Shown one piece after another: positions 1 to 8,835 of a DNA stretch of 64,000 nt (the first letter of the stretch is position 1; the number at the start of each line of letters is the position of its first letter). Both the position numbers and the translations under genes were made by a program. The DNA is from Streptomyces endocoffeicus. GTDB taxonomy: Bacteria; Actinomycetota; Actinomycetes; Streptomycetales; Streptomycetaceae. The notes beneath the pieces were generated by a model. The model saw only the letters and a program-made list of their open reading frames with translations, was not told the origin of the DNA and did not search any database. Where the stretch lies: positions 62,001 through 126,000 of the forward strand of contig NZ_JAERRG010000025.1 in NCBI RefSeq assembly GCF_016741935.1, in the 5' to 3' direction.

Positions 1-152
1 GCGGTCTCCAGCACCCCGGCCAGCGGCGGATAGGGGTTCTCGTTGGAGGAGAGCTTGAAGGCCAGGGGGCCGCCCGCGGCGGCCGGCTTACCGGGCTTGT
101 ACGTCGGAATGCCGTCCAGCTCGGCGCGCAGCTTGGGGCTCTTCTCGGTCAC
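1..152 (-). CDS. Histidinol-phosphate/aromatic aminotransferase, N-terminal part (truncated by window edge)
   Basis: Only the first 50 codons are present; the gene continues left of the window. The translation begins VTEKSPKLRAELDGIPTYKPG and reaches LSSNENPYPPL, the SSNENP element typical of HisC-type fold-type I PLP aminotransferases. These enzymes convert imidazole-acetol phosphate to histidinol phosphate or, in the HisC2/Pat branch, transaminate aromatic 2-oxo acids. The start is GTG at 152 with GAGGAGG about 8 bases upstream. It is divergent from the LacI-type gene to its right. The visible part cannot separate a true histidine-pathway enzyme from the aromatic aminotransferase branch. 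Confidence 0.8.
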   Translation of the reverse strand, partial: MTEKSPKLRAELDGIPTYKPGKPAAAGGPLAFKLSSNENPYPPLAGVLET

Positions 153-557
153 CGACAGTCCTCCTCGACCCATCCTGTTCCGGGCCGTGCACAGCGTTCG
201 CACACGGCAATACTGCACACCTTATGAGGATTCCCCCGTCTCGCGTACCCGCCGGGCGCCGCCGCGTATCCGCCCCCGGCGCCCGCGTACCCATCGGGGG
301 GAGCGCCCCGCTTTTTCACGCGCGCCGGTGGCGAGCGCCGTGGCGCGCATCACCCGTGCAGGTGAGTTGAGACCTCTTCGAGACATGTATCAATCACCAG
401 GCGTGGATATGCCAGGGGCGATCAGAGGCCCGATGAAACCCCCAACTGGCTTCACTTCCAAGGGAATTGGGGAAGGCGCTCATGCAGAAACGTGCCTTCC
501 GAATACCGATGGCGGAATCGCGCAACCCGCCCACCCGCGCCCTACTATCGGCTGGCC
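153..557. other. Intergenic region between hisC-like and lacI-type genes
   Basis: About 400 bp separate the two divergent genes and hold no convincing gene. A TACTAT hexamer at 543-548 lies 9 bases before the LacI-type ATG and could be a -10 box. With no purine-rich site before that ATG, this suggests a leaderless transcript. No clear LacI-type palindromic operator was found by eye. Confidence 0.45.
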
Positions 558-1658
558 ATGACAGCAGCAGGGAAGCACCAGGTGAGCCGGTCGGCCGGCC
601 GCCGGTTAGGGCGGGCGGGCATCCGGGACGTGGCCGCCGCCGCCGGGGTCTCCATCACGACCGTCTCCGACGCGCTCAACGGCAAGGGCCGGCTCCCGGA
701 GGCCACCCGCCGCCATGTCCGCGAGGTCGCCGAGCGGCTGGGCTATCGCCCGTCCGCAGCGGCCCGCACGCTCCGTACCGGCAAGTCCGGCCTCATCGGC
801 CTGACCGTGACCACGTACGGGGATGAACCTTTCACCTTCACCGAGTTCGCCTACTTCGCCGAGATGGCGCGAGCCGCCACCTCCGCCGCGCTGGCCCGCG
901 GCTACGCCCTCGTCATCCTCCCCGCCACCTCCCGCCACGACGTGTGGTCCAACGTCGCCCTCGACGGCACCGTGGTGATCGACCCCTCCGACCACGATCC
1001 GGTCGTCACCGAGCTCTTACGCCAGGGCATCCCCGTCGTCAGCGACGGCCGCCCCGCCGGCGCCCTCCCCGTCACCGCCTGGGTCGACAACGACCACGAG
1101 GCGGCGGTGCTGGGACTGCTCGACCATCTCGCCGAGGCCGGCGCCCGCCGGATCGGACTGCTCACCGGGACCTCCACCGACACCTACACCCGGCTGTCCA
1201 CCACGGCGTACCTGCAGTGGTGCGAACGGGTGGGGCAGGATCCGGTCTATGAGGCGTACCCGGCCCACGATCCTTGTGCCGGTGCCGTCGCCGCCGACCG
1301 GCTGCTCGCCCGCCCCGACCGCCCCGACGCGGTCTACGGCCTCTTCGACCCCAACGGCACCGATCTGCTCGCCGCCGCCCGCCGCTACGGACTGCGGGTC
1401 CCCGACGATCTGCTGCTGGTGTGCTGCAGCGAATCGACCGTCTACCGCACCACCGAGCCGCCCATCACGACCCTCTCACTCAAACCCCGCCGGATCGGCA
1501 CGGCGGTCGTCCAGTTGCTCATCGACGCCATCGAGGGCCTTGACACCGACCAGCCCGTTGAACAGGTCATACCCACCGAATTGATGGTGCGGACGTCCTC
1601 ACAGCGCCGTCCGCCGCGTACGACGGTCAGCGCCCCGCGCAGCCGTGCTGGAGGCTGA
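558..1658 (+). CDS. LacI-family transcriptional regulator containing a TTA codon
   Basis: 366 residues. Residues about 15-65 form the LacI helix-turn-helix and hinge (GIRDVAAAAGVSITTVSDALNGKG, then RLGYRPSAAARTLRTGKSG). The rest is the periplasmic-binding-protein-like effector domain, ending with the usual TTEPPITTLSLKPRRIG stretch. ATG at 558 is preferred to an in-frame ATG at 492, because the extra 22 residues lack family similarity and 558 sits just behind a TACTAT -10-like element (leaderless start). Codon 154 (1017-1019) is TTA, so full translation should depend on the bldA leucyl-tRNA. The effector and target genes are unknown; the adjacent phosphoesterase is a candidate only by position. 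Confidence 0.88.
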   Translation: MTAAGKHQVSRSAGRRLGRAGIRDVAAAAGVSITTVSDALNGKGRLPEATRRHVREVAERLGYRPSAAARTLRTGKSGLIGLTVTTYGDEPFTFTEFAYFAEMARAATSAALARGYALVILPATSRHDVWSNVALDGTVVIDPSDHDPVVTELLRQGIPVVSDGRPAGALPVTAWVDNDHEAAVLGLLDHLAEAGARRIGLLTGTSTDTYTRLSTTAYLQWCERVGQDPVYEAYPAHDPCAGAVAADRLLARPDRPDAVYGLFDPNGTDLLAAARRYGLRVPDDLLLVCCSESTVYRTTEPPITTLSLKPRRIGTAVVQLLIDAIEGLDTDQPVEQVIPTELMVRTSSQRRPPRTTVSAPRSRAGG

Positions 1659-1889
1659 CCTGAGGGCGACTCAAGGATTACCCGAGGAGGACCTGAGGCC
1701 AATGGGCTTCCCCTACTGGGCCAATCCGGGATAAAAGTCCGACGAAGCAGGAACGAGCAGCGATTGACGGCACCCTGGTGCGTCACAAGCCCTCACGGAC
1801 ATTCCTATGATGGGCGGACGACACTGCGGACCGCCGTCGACCAGGCAAGGTCCACAAGGTGGCACGGCGGCGTGATGGTGGAGGGGTCG

Positions 1890-3155
1890 ATGACTCAGGG
1901 GGCCGGTCTGGAAGCCACGGCAGGGACCACGGCTGCGATCCCTCCTGTGCTCGCGTACGGGGCGTACACCCCGCCCGGCATGGTCGCGCCCGGAGCCGTG
2001 CCGCCCGGGTCCGCGCCCGGCGCGCCGGGCACCGCGGCGCCCGTGCCGCAGCCCGCGCCCGCGCCCGAGGAGCCGGCGCCCGGCGCGCCCGCTCCCGGCG
2101 CACCGGCGCCCGAGGCGCCCGCGCCTGAGGCACCCGCGCCCGGAGCACCCGCGCCGGACACGCCCACGCCCCTGCCCGCCGAGTACACCCCGACCGAGCG
2201 GCTCCCGGTCCTGGTCATGGGCCCGGGGCACACCGTCCCGGACACCCCGCTCGTGCCGCCGCAGGACCGCCCCACCGTGGCGCTCGCCCCGGTGCCCGAG
2301 CCCGAGGACGGCCCGCTGGCCCAGGACGAGGGCCCCGGCCCGCTGTACGTCGTGGGCGATGTCCACGGCTACCACGAGGAGCTGCGCGAGGCGCTCGCCG
2401 CCGAGGGCCTGATCGACGCCAAGGGCAACTGGTCCGCGGGGAACGCCCGGTTGTGGTTCCTCGGCGACTTCACCGACCGCGGCCCGGACGGCATCGGCGT
2501 CATCGACCTGGTCATGCAGCTCTCCGCCGAGGCGGCCGCCGCGGGCGGCTACTGCAAGGCACTGATGGGCAATCACGAGCTGCTGCTGATCGGCGCCAAG
2601 CGGTTCGGCGACACGCCGGTCAACTCCGGTGCCGGAACGGCCTCCTTCCAGGCGGCCTGGCTGCTCAACGGCGGCCAGCGCAGCGATATGGAGCGGCTCG
2701 AGGACCACCACCTCCAGTGGATGTCCCGGCTGGACGCGATGGCGGAGGAGGACGACCATCTGCTGGTCCACTCCGACACCACCGCCTATCTGGAGTACGG
2801 CGACTCCATCGAGGCCGTCAACGACACCGTCACCGAGACGCTGCAGCGCAGCGACGCCGACGAGTGCTGGGACCTGTTCCGCAAATTCACCAAGCGGTTC
2901 GCCTTCCGCGACGAGGACGCCGGGCCCACGGCGGCCCGCGAATTGCTCGACACCTACGGCGGGGAGCGCGTCGTCCACGGCCACAGCCCCATCCCGTATC
3001 TGCTCGGCGAGGTCGGCTCCGAGGACGGCGAGGACGGCGGCACGCCCGCGGTCGAGGGCCCGCATGTCTACGCGGACAATCTCGCCGTGGCCATGGACGG
3101 CGGCATCACGATGGCCGGAAAACTGCTGGTCGTTCAACTTCCCCTGGCGAACTGA
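1890..3155 (+). CDS. Calcineurin-like metallophosphoesterase with Pro/Ala-rich N-terminus
   Basis: 421 residues. A proline/alanine-rich, probably disordered segment occupies roughly the first 130 residues, with repeats of the PAPGA/PAPEA type. A PPP-type phosphoesterase core follows: GDVHGYHEEL, GDFTDRGPDG, MGNHELL, VHSD and HGHSP, which are the two-metal ligand motifs of bis(5'-nucleosyl)-tetraphosphatase and serine/threonine phosphatases. ATG at 1890 follows GGAGGGG at 1880-1886. An in-frame ATG at 1875 and a longer frame from 1764 are possible but less likely. The substrate is unknown. There is no signal peptide, so it probably acts in the cytosol. Confidence 0.85.
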   Translation: MTQGAGLEATAGTTAAIPPVLAYGAYTPPGMVAPGAVPPGSAPGAPGTAAPVPQPAPAPEEPAPGAPAPGAPAPEAPAPEAPAPGAPAPDTPTPLPAEYTPTERLPVLVMGPGHTVPDTPLVPPQDRPTVALAPVPEPEDGPLAQDEGPGPLYVVGDVHGYHEELREALAAEGLIDAKGNWSAGNARLWFLGDFTDRGPDGIGVIDLVMQLSAEAAAAGGYCKALMGNHELLLIGAKRFGDTPVNSGAGTASFQAAWLLNGGQRSDMERLEDHHLQWMSRLDAMAEEDDHLLVHSDTTAYLEYGDSIEAVNDTVTETLQRSDADECWDLFRKFTKRFAFRDEDAGPTAARELLDTYGGERVVHGHSPIPYLLGEVGSEDGEDGGTPAVEGPHVYADNLAVAMDGGITMAGKLLVVQLPLAN

Positions 3156-3346
3156 GGATTCAGCGGACGCTGTCCGGGGCAGATAGAGAGTTTCACCGAC
3201 GCGGGAGCAATTCGGGAAACTTGCTGTCACCCCGCGCCGGATCGGCTCTACCATCGGCTTATCCGTCGCAGGCTCTCCTCCGTTTCCGCCCGACTGCCCG
3301 GCGAAAGCCGGCCGTCACGGCCCTACGGAGCATCGGGGGATGCACC

Positions 3347-4195
3347 ATGAAAAGCGCTCCGCACCTGCTGACCGAGGACCGCCCGGAGTTCGAGCGGGTT
3401 CTCGACGAGGCACTGCGCACCGCGGACCGTCGCCCGGACCTCAGAGGTATCGGGCAGCGGCTCACTGCCGAGCAGCTGCGCACGATGGCGCTCGGGGCAT
3501 CGACCGCGATAGCGGCATGCGCGGCCGACGAATACCAGACCTACCGCGACACTCGCGCCAAACTGCGCGAGCCCGCCCCGCTCTTCCCGCTCGCCGGGGA
3601 CGTGGGCCAGCGCGAGCAGCCGGACGGCACGGTGGGGCTCGCCGGTGCGATGCAGGACGCCGCGGGGGCGGGGCTCGTCGCCATGCTCGCGGTGCTGGCC
3701 CCGGTGCTCGCCGGCACCGCCGCGATCATCTTCCTCATCGTCGGCTATGTCCTCAACGTCCTCGACCCGGCCCCGTCCATCGCCCAGCCGATGGTCACCG
3801 CGGGCTGGTTCTTCGCCGCGCTGACCGCCGCGGGCATCCTGATCGCCGCCGTCGGACTGCTCCTGACCGCGCTGCGCAACGGCTCGAGCGCGATCCGCGG
3901 CGAGGCGCGCAGCGAGCGGCTGGAGGAGGTGGACCGCGCGCGCGAGGTCTGGCGGGACGCCCTGCTGGAACGCGGCATCCTGCCGTTCCTCCGCGAGGCC
4001 CTGGCCAACCCCTCGGCCCCGTCCCCCTCCGCGTACGTCCCGATCGCCCCCGAGGCGGTCAGCCGCACCCCGCACCTCGGCTACAGCCGCCCCGGCTTCA
4101 GCACCGACGGCGAAGCCCCCAAGGCCCGCCCCCGCTACAGCAGCCCGGACTACACCAGCCCCGACTACGGCGGGCCGGAGCACCAGCCGGACTAG
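3347..4195 (+). CDS. Membrane protein of unknown function
   Basis: 282 residues. The N-terminal ~100 residues are soluble and helical. Two strongly hydrophobic segments follow (around residues 105-135 and 148-172, GLVAMLAVLAPVLAG and FAALTAAGILIAAVGLLL). The C-terminal tail is rich in Ser, Pro, Tyr and Asp (SPDYTSPDYGGPEH). I do not recognise a family. ATG at 3347 is chosen because the frame to its left encodes shadow sequence antisense-like in composition. It stands alone between the phosphoesterase gene and the Bro-N gene. Membrane location is inferred from the two segments only. Confidence 0.7.
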   Translation: MKSAPHLLTEDRPEFERVLDEALRTADRRPDLRGIGQRLTAEQLRTMALGASTAIAACAADEYQTYRDTRAKLREPAPLFPLAGDVGQREQPDGTVGLAGAMQDAAGAGLVAMLAVLAPVLAGTAAIIFLIVGYVLNVLDPAPSIAQPMVTAGWFFAALTAAGILIAAVGLLLTALRNGSSAIRGEARSERLEEVDRAREVWRDALLERGILPFLREALANPSAPSPSAYVPIAPEAVSRTPHLGYSRPGFSTDGEAPKARPRYSSPDYTSPDYGGPEHQPD

Positions 4196-4313
4196 CACTG
4201 ACGAGCGGTTCGTCCTCGGATTGACCGATTACCCACCGATCGAGCGAACTTCCGCCTATTCGAGGGAATTGATGGGCGGTGATGTTTAGCGTCCTCGGTG
4301 GAGGTGATGCGCG

Positions 4314-5186
4314 ATGCGCAAACACAACACACCGCCGGGCCCGTCTGCCCGGCACGACGCCATGGACGTCAACGACTTCGTCTACGCGGCCACGGGGGCC
4401 CGGGTCCGAAGGCTGACCATGCCGGATGGCGAGCACTGGTTCCCGACGGTCGACGTCTGCACGGAACTCGGTCATACCAACCCACGAAAGGCGTTGGCAG
4501 ATCATGTACAAGCTGGCGGAAAGTCTACGCTCGAGAACGTAACCTCACGTTACGGTCTCAGCATTCCCGCAGGTAGGGAGTGGCGCCGAGACTTGCATCT
4601 GGTGAATCTGCAAGGGCTGATTCAGCTGGTGAACGGCTGCACCAAGCCCGCGTGCCTGCCCTTCAAACAATGGGTCTCCAGAGTGATCGCCACCGTCCAG
4701 CGCGAGGGCTCATACGCGCTGGAGGTCTCCGAGATCTCCCGCCCCACTCCACCGAGCGAGCTCATGGACGCGATCGTCCGACTGGAGATGCGGACCGAGC
4801 GCTTCCATACGGAGGTACTGGATTCCCTGCACCGGTCCGAGCAGGCCTGGTCTCAGATCCTCGACGCGCTGGGCTGCCGACCGGGCGCAGAGCCCGAGCC
4901 GGACAAGCGGGAGCTGAGGCTCAGGACGGAGAACCTGTTCGCACAGTGGAAGGACCGGCTGAGCATCACCGAGGACGTGTGGGCGGTGGCCGTCTACATC
5001 CTTCCCACGCTGGCGGAAGCGGGCCAGGTCGGCCACTCGCCGGAGACGCTCGCGGCCAGGACGGGGCTCACCCGGCAGCGGGTGCACGACTGTCTGCGCT
5101 TTCTCCAGAAGCACCGCTGCATCCGTCAGAACGGGCTGACGGACAGCGGCAACCCGGTCTACGTGGCTGAGCTTCCGCCCGCGTAG
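4314..5186 (+). CDS. Bro-N (phage antirepressor-like) DNA-binding protein
   Basis: 290 residues. Residues about 17-125 resemble the BRO N-terminal domain of phage antirepressors: FVYAATGARVRRLTMPDGEHWF, then VDVCTELGHTNPRKALADH and HLVNLQGLIQLV. A central helical linker follows (about 140-190). The C-terminal ~90 residues look like a winged helix (SPETLAARTGLTRQRVHDCLRFL, then a GNPVYVAELPP end). A GGTGGAGGT site lies upstream of the ATG. No phage or integrative-element genes surround it, so it is an orphan chromosomal regulator rather than part of a prophage. Target and inducer are unknown. It is followed by a strong hairpin shared with convergent thiC. Confidence 0.75.
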   Translation: MRKHNTPPGPSARHDAMDVNDFVYAATGARVRRLTMPDGEHWFPTVDVCTELGHTNPRKALADHVQAGGKSTLENVTSRYGLSIPAGREWRRDLHLVNLQGLIQLVNGCTKPACLPFKQWVSRVIATVQREGSYALEVSEISRPTPPSELMDAIVRLEMRTERFHTEVLDSLHRSEQAWSQILDALGCRPGAEPEPDKRELRLRTENLFAQWKDRLSITEDVWAVAVYILPTLAEAGQVGHSPETLAARTGLTRQRVHDCLRFLQKHRCIRQNGLTDSGNPVYVAELPPA

Positions 5187-5197
5187 CGGCATGGAGA

Positions 5198-5236
5198 GGG
5201 TCCGAAGTCGCAAATCCAAGTTGCGGCTTCGGACCC
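5198..5236. terminator. Bidirectional terminator hairpin between Bro-N gene and thiC
   Basis: The arms 5198-5213 (GGGTCCGAAGTCGCAA) and 5221-5236 pair over 16 bp with one G-T wobble around a 7-base loop. It lies between two convergent genes. Confidence 0.85.
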
Positions 5237-5319
5237 GCCCCGTAGCGTATCGCCTGGTTCATTCCGCAGGCGCCGCTTTGCCAGGCTCCACCCGCGTTCT
5301 CGGCCTACGCGTCCGCGCC

Positions 5320-7089
5320 TCAGTCCGCGATCGGCAGATACACGCGGTTGCCCGCCTCCGCGAACTCCTTGGACTTCTGAGCCATACCCGCCTCGGCCTC
5401 CGCCTCAACCGCGTCCATCGCGACGCCGTGCTCGCGGCGGATGTCCTGGGAGATCTTCATCGAGCAGAACTTCGGCCCGCACATCGAGCAGAAATGCGCC
5501 GTCTTGGCCGGCTCCGCCGGGAGCGTCTCGTCGTGGAAGGAGCGGGCCGTGTCCGGGTCGAGGGCCAGGTTGAACTGGTCCTCCCAGCGGAATTCGAAGC
5601 GCGCGTCGGAGAGCGCGTCGTCCCATGCCTGGGCGTCCGGATGGCCCTTGGCCAGGTCGGCCGCGTGGGCGGCGATCTTGTAGGTGATCACGCCGGTCTT
5701 GACGTCATCACGGTCGGGCAGGCCCAGGTGCTCCTTGGGGGTGACGTAGCAGAGCATCGCAGTGCCCCACCAGGCGATCATCGCGGCGCCGATGCCCGAG
5801 GTGATGTGGTCGTAGGCGGGGGCGATATCGGTGGTGAGGGGGCCCAGGGTGTAGAAGGGGGCCTCCTCGCAGACCTCCTGCTGGAGGTCGACGTTTTCCT
5901 TGATCTTGTGCATCGGGACATGGCCCGGGCCTTCGATCATCGTCTGGACGCCGTGCTCCTTGGCGACGCGGTTGAGCTCGCCGAGGGTGCGCAACTCCGC
6001 GAACTGGGCCTCGTCGTTGGCGTCGGCGATCGACCCCGGGCGCAGTCCGTCGCCCAGCGAGTAGGTGACGTCGTACGCCGCGAGGATCTCGCACAGCTCC
6101 TCGAAGTGGGTGTAGAGGAAGGACTCCTGGTGGTGGGCGAGGCACCAGGCCGCCATGATGGAGCCGCCGCGGGAGACGATGCCGGTCTTGCGGCGGGCGG
6201 TCAGGGGGACGTACGGCAGCCGGACGCCGGCGTGGACGGTCATGTAGTCGACGCCCTGCTCGGCCTGTTCGATGACCGTGTCCTTGTAGATCTCCCAGGT
6301 CAGCTCCTCGGCCTTGCCGTCGACCTTCTCCAGCGCCTGATAGAGCGGCACGGTGCCGATGGGGACCGGGGAGTTGCGCAGCACCCATTCTCTTGTGGTG
6401 TGGATGTTGCGGCCGGTCGAGAGGTCCATGACCGTGTCGGCGCCCCAGCGGGTGGCCCAGGTCATCTTCTCGACCTCCTCCTCGATGGAGGAGGTGACGG
6501 CGGAGTTGCCGATGTTGGCGTTGACCTTCACCAGGAACCGCTTGCCGATGATCATCGGCTCGATCTCCGGGTGGTTCACATTGGCCGGGAGGACGGCGCG
6601 GCCCGCCGCGATCTCCTCCCGGACCACCTCGGGGGAGACGTTCTCGCGGATCGCCACGTACTCCATCTCCGCCGTGATCTCGCCCCGCCGCGCATAGGCG
6701 AGTTGGGTCACGGGGGCGCCCGGGCGGCCGCGCCGCGGCTGGCGCGGACGGCCGGGGAAGACCGCGTCGAGGTTGCGCAGTCCCCCGCGGGGCGAGGTGT
6801 GCTTGAGCCCGTCGTCCTCTGGGCGGACGGGACGGCCCGCGTACTCCTCGGTGTCGCCGCGGGCGACGATCCAGTTCTGCCGCAGCGGCGCCAGGCCGCG
6901 GCGGACATCCGTTTCGATGGTGGGGTCGGTGTACGGGCCGGAGGTGTCGTACAGCGTCACATCCTGGCCGTTGGTGAGGTGCACGCGGCGGACCGGGACC
7001 TGGAGGTCCGGGCGCGAACCCGTGACATATCCCTTATGCCAGCCGAATTCGGCCGTCTCGGCGCGCGATGGTGCATCCTGCTGAGTCAT
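5320..7089 (-). CDS. thiC: Phosphomethylpyrimidine synthase ThiC
   Basis: 589 residues. A radical SAM enzyme that converts aminoimidazole ribotide to hydroxymethylpyrimidine phosphate for thiamine synthesis in the cytosol. The atypical cluster motif near the C-terminus, CSMCGPKFC, is intact. Core ThiC sequences (NVNHPEIEPMIIGKRFLVKVNANIGNS, MDLSTG) are complete and the length is normal. ATG at 7089 is chosen because GGGAG sits 8 bases upstream; an in-frame GTG at 7098 would start inside the riboswitch 3' strand. It is monocistronic in view and controlled by the TPP riboswitch just upstream. Confidence 0.98.
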   Translation of the reverse strand: MTQQDAPSRAETAEFGWHKGYVTGSRPDLQVPVRRVHLTNGQDVTLYDTSGPYTDPTIETDVRRGLAPLRQNWIVARGDTEEYAGRPVRPEDDGLKHTSPRGGLRNLDAVFPGRPRQPRRGRPGAPVTQLAYARRGEITAEMEYVAIRENVSPEVVREEIAAGRAVLPANVNHPEIEPMIIGKRFLVKVNANIGNSAVTSSIEEEVEKMTWATRWGADTVMDLSTGRNIHTTREWVLRNSPVPIGTVPLYQALEKVDGKAEELTWEIYKDTVIEQAEQGVDYMTVHAGVRLPYVPLTARRKTGIVSRGGSIMAAWCLAHHQESFLYTHFEELCEILAAYDVTYSLGDGLRPGSIADANDEAQFAELRTLGELNRVAKEHGVQTMIEGPGHVPMHKIKENVDLQQEVCEEAPFYTLGPLTTDIAPAYDHITSGIGAAMIAWWGTAMLCYVTPKEHLGLPDRDDVKTGVITYKIAAHAADLAKGHPDAQAWDDALSDARFEFRWEDQFNLALDPDTARSFHDETLPAEPAKTAHFCSMCGPKFCSMKISQDIRREHGVAMDAVEAEAEAGMAQKSKEFAEAGNRVYLPIAD

Positions 7090-7095
7090 GAGACC

Positions 7096-7190
7096 CACTC
7101 CCTACGCCGGCATTACCCGGTAACAGGTTCAGCGGTCGGCGCAGCTTCCGCGTCAGCGCCCTCTCAGCCCGGTGCTCCGAGCTCCCGCGA
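7096..7190 (-). promoter_or_regulatory. TPP riboswitch (THI element) upstream of thiC
   Basis: On the minus strand the sequence shows the conserved THI landmarks in order: GGGCTGAGAGG (pyrimidine sensor, about 7160-7172), then GAACCTGTTACCGGG and TAATGCCGGCGTAGGGAG (pyrophosphate sensor helix, 7098-7132). The 3' end contains the ribosome-binding GGGAG used by thiC, so ligand-dependent masking of that site is the likely mechanism. The 5' boundary is approximate. Confidence 0.93.
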
Positions 7191-7269
7191 TTGCAAAGGT
7201 TCGGCACCACGCTAACGGTTTATCCACAGCGCTGAACAGGGGGCCCACGTCTCTTGCGATGATGCGACC

Positions 7270-8733
7270 GTGACCGCCATCCAGCAGGACCACCCGCCCG
7301 AGCAGCCCCACCGCTCCGATCAGGCGCAGGGCCACGGCCACGGACATTCCCATGGCCACTCCCACGGCCATGGCCCCGCCACCCCTGTCTCCGCGCGTCT
7401 CCGCAAGATCATCGCGGCGGTGCTCATCCCCTTCACCGTCGCCGTCGTGGCCGGTCTGATCGTGCTCTGGCCGGGCGGCACGCCCGACCACAAGGCGCAC
7501 GGCCGCAGCGGCCTCGGCTTCGACCAGACGACCGTGGCCGGGCGGGTGGTGAAGGTCGAGGAGGTGAACTGCGCCGATGTGAACGCCCAGCCGCAGGCGC
7601 CCACCGAGCCCGGCCAGGGCGGCACCGCCCAGAGCGGCGCCCCCGGCCAAAGCGGGAGCCCGGGGCAGGGCGGGAAGAAGAGCGTCTGCGAGAAGGCCAC
7701 GATCGAGGTCACCTCGGGCAAGGACAAGGGCCGCACGTTCCCCGAAATCGTCCAGCCCAACGCCTCGCGCCACTTCAGCGCCGGGCAGGAGCTGAAGCTG
7801 GCGTACGCCCCCAAGGCGCCCAAGGAACTGCAGTACTCCGTGTCCGACGTCGACCGGTCGCTGCCGATGGCGCTGCTGGCGGGGCTGTTCGCGCTCGCGG
7901 TCGTGGCGGTGGGGCGGCTGCGCGGGGTATTCGCGCTGGTGGCGCTGGCGATCAGCTTCGGGGTGCTGACGCTGTTCATCCTCCCGGCGATACTCCAGGG
8001 TTCCAATCCGCTGGTGGTCGCGGTCGTCGGGGGTAGCGCGATCATGCTCCTCGCGCTGTACATGTGCCATGGGCTGACGGCGCGCACATCGGTCGCCGTG
8101 CTCGGCACGCTGGTGTCACTGCTGCTGATCGGGGTGCTGGGCTCGTTGTTCATCAGCTGGGCGAGCCTGACCGGCAACACGGACGACCAGACCGGGCTGG
8201 TGCACGGCCTCTATCCGAACATCGAGATACGAGGACTGCTGCTCGCGGGCGTGATCATCGGCTCGCTTGGCGTGCTGGACGATGTGACGGTCACCCAGAC
8301 CTCGGCGGTGTGGGAGCTGAGGGAAGCGGACCCGAGCACGTCCCGGCGCAAGCTCTACGGGGCGGCGATGCGGATCGGGCGGGACCACATCGCCTCCGTC
8401 GTGAACACCCTGGTGCTGGCGTACGCGGGTGCGTCGCTTCCGCTGCTGCTGCTGTTCTCCATCGCGGACAGCGGGGTGGGCACGGTCGCCACGAGCGAGA
8501 TCGTCGCGGAGGAGATCGTACGGACGCTGGTGGGCAGCATCGGGCTCGTCGCCTCGGTGCCGGTGACCACCGCGCTGGCCGTGCTCGTGGTCTCCGCTGA
8601 CCGCGCCCCGGCGGCGGACGGCGGCGCGGAGCGGGTGGCCGGCGCGGGCGGCGCCCAGGCGGTCCAGGCGGTCCAGGCGCCCCGGACCGGCCGGGGCGGA
8701 CGCGGGCGGCGCCGCCGGGCGAAGGGGCGCTGA
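7270..8733 (+). CDS. YibE/F-family integral membrane protein with His-rich N-terminus
   Basis: 487 residues. The N-terminus carries a GHGHGHSHGHSHGHG run (about 20-35). One membrane helix follows (about 45-65), then an extracytoplasmic domain (about 70-195) with a Gly/Gln-rich insertion, then six or more helices typical of YibE/F (starting LPMALLAGLFALAVVAVG). DDVTVTQTSAVWEL is a conserved YibE/F segment. The C-terminal tail is Ala/Arg-rich. GTG at 7270 is the plausible start, with no strong ribosome site. The family function is unknown; the His run hints at metal binding but this is inference. It is divergent from thiC. Confidence 0.85.
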   Translation: MTAIQQDHPPEQPHRSDQAQGHGHGHSHGHSHGHGPATPVSARLRKIIAAVLIPFTVAVVAGLIVLWPGGTPDHKAHGRSGLGFDQTTVAGRVVKVEEVNCADVNAQPQAPTEPGQGGTAQSGAPGQSGSPGQGGKKSVCEKATIEVTSGKDKGRTFPEIVQPNASRHFSAGQELKLAYAPKAPKELQYSVSDVDRSLPMALLAGLFALAVVAVGRLRGVFALVALAISFGVLTLFILPAILQGSNPLVVAVVGGSAIMLLALYMCHGLTARTSVAVLGTLVSLLLIGVLGSLFISWASLTGNTDDQTGLVHGLYPNIEIRGLLLAGVIIGSLGVLDDVTVTQTSAVWELREADPSTSRRKLYGAAMRIGRDHIASVVNTLVLAYAGASLPLLLLFSIADSGVGTVATSEIVAEEIVRTLVGSIGLVASVPVTTALAVLVVSADRAPAADGGAERVAGAGGAQAVQAVQAPRTGRGGRGRRRRAKGR

Positions 8734-8835
8734 GACGACGGGGCGCTGAACCGACGGCCACGCTGCCCGTCGGCCCGGCCACGGCACAACACCGGACACC
8801 GGACACCGGACCTCGGCCCGCCGCGCGCCCGGCTC

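Noticed and set aside
2453..3346. Long N-terminal extension of the membrane protein at 3347
   Set aside because: The extension is a frame-shifted reading of the phosphoesterase gene; the start at 3347 fits.
4523..4560. CGTAAC/GTTACG inverted repeat inside the Bro-N gene
   Set aside because: Short arms within coding sequence and no promoter context; likely chance.
5191..7215. A 674-residue open frame on the plus strand
   Set aside because: It is antisense to thiC and has no recognisable domain; high GC makes long antisense frames common.
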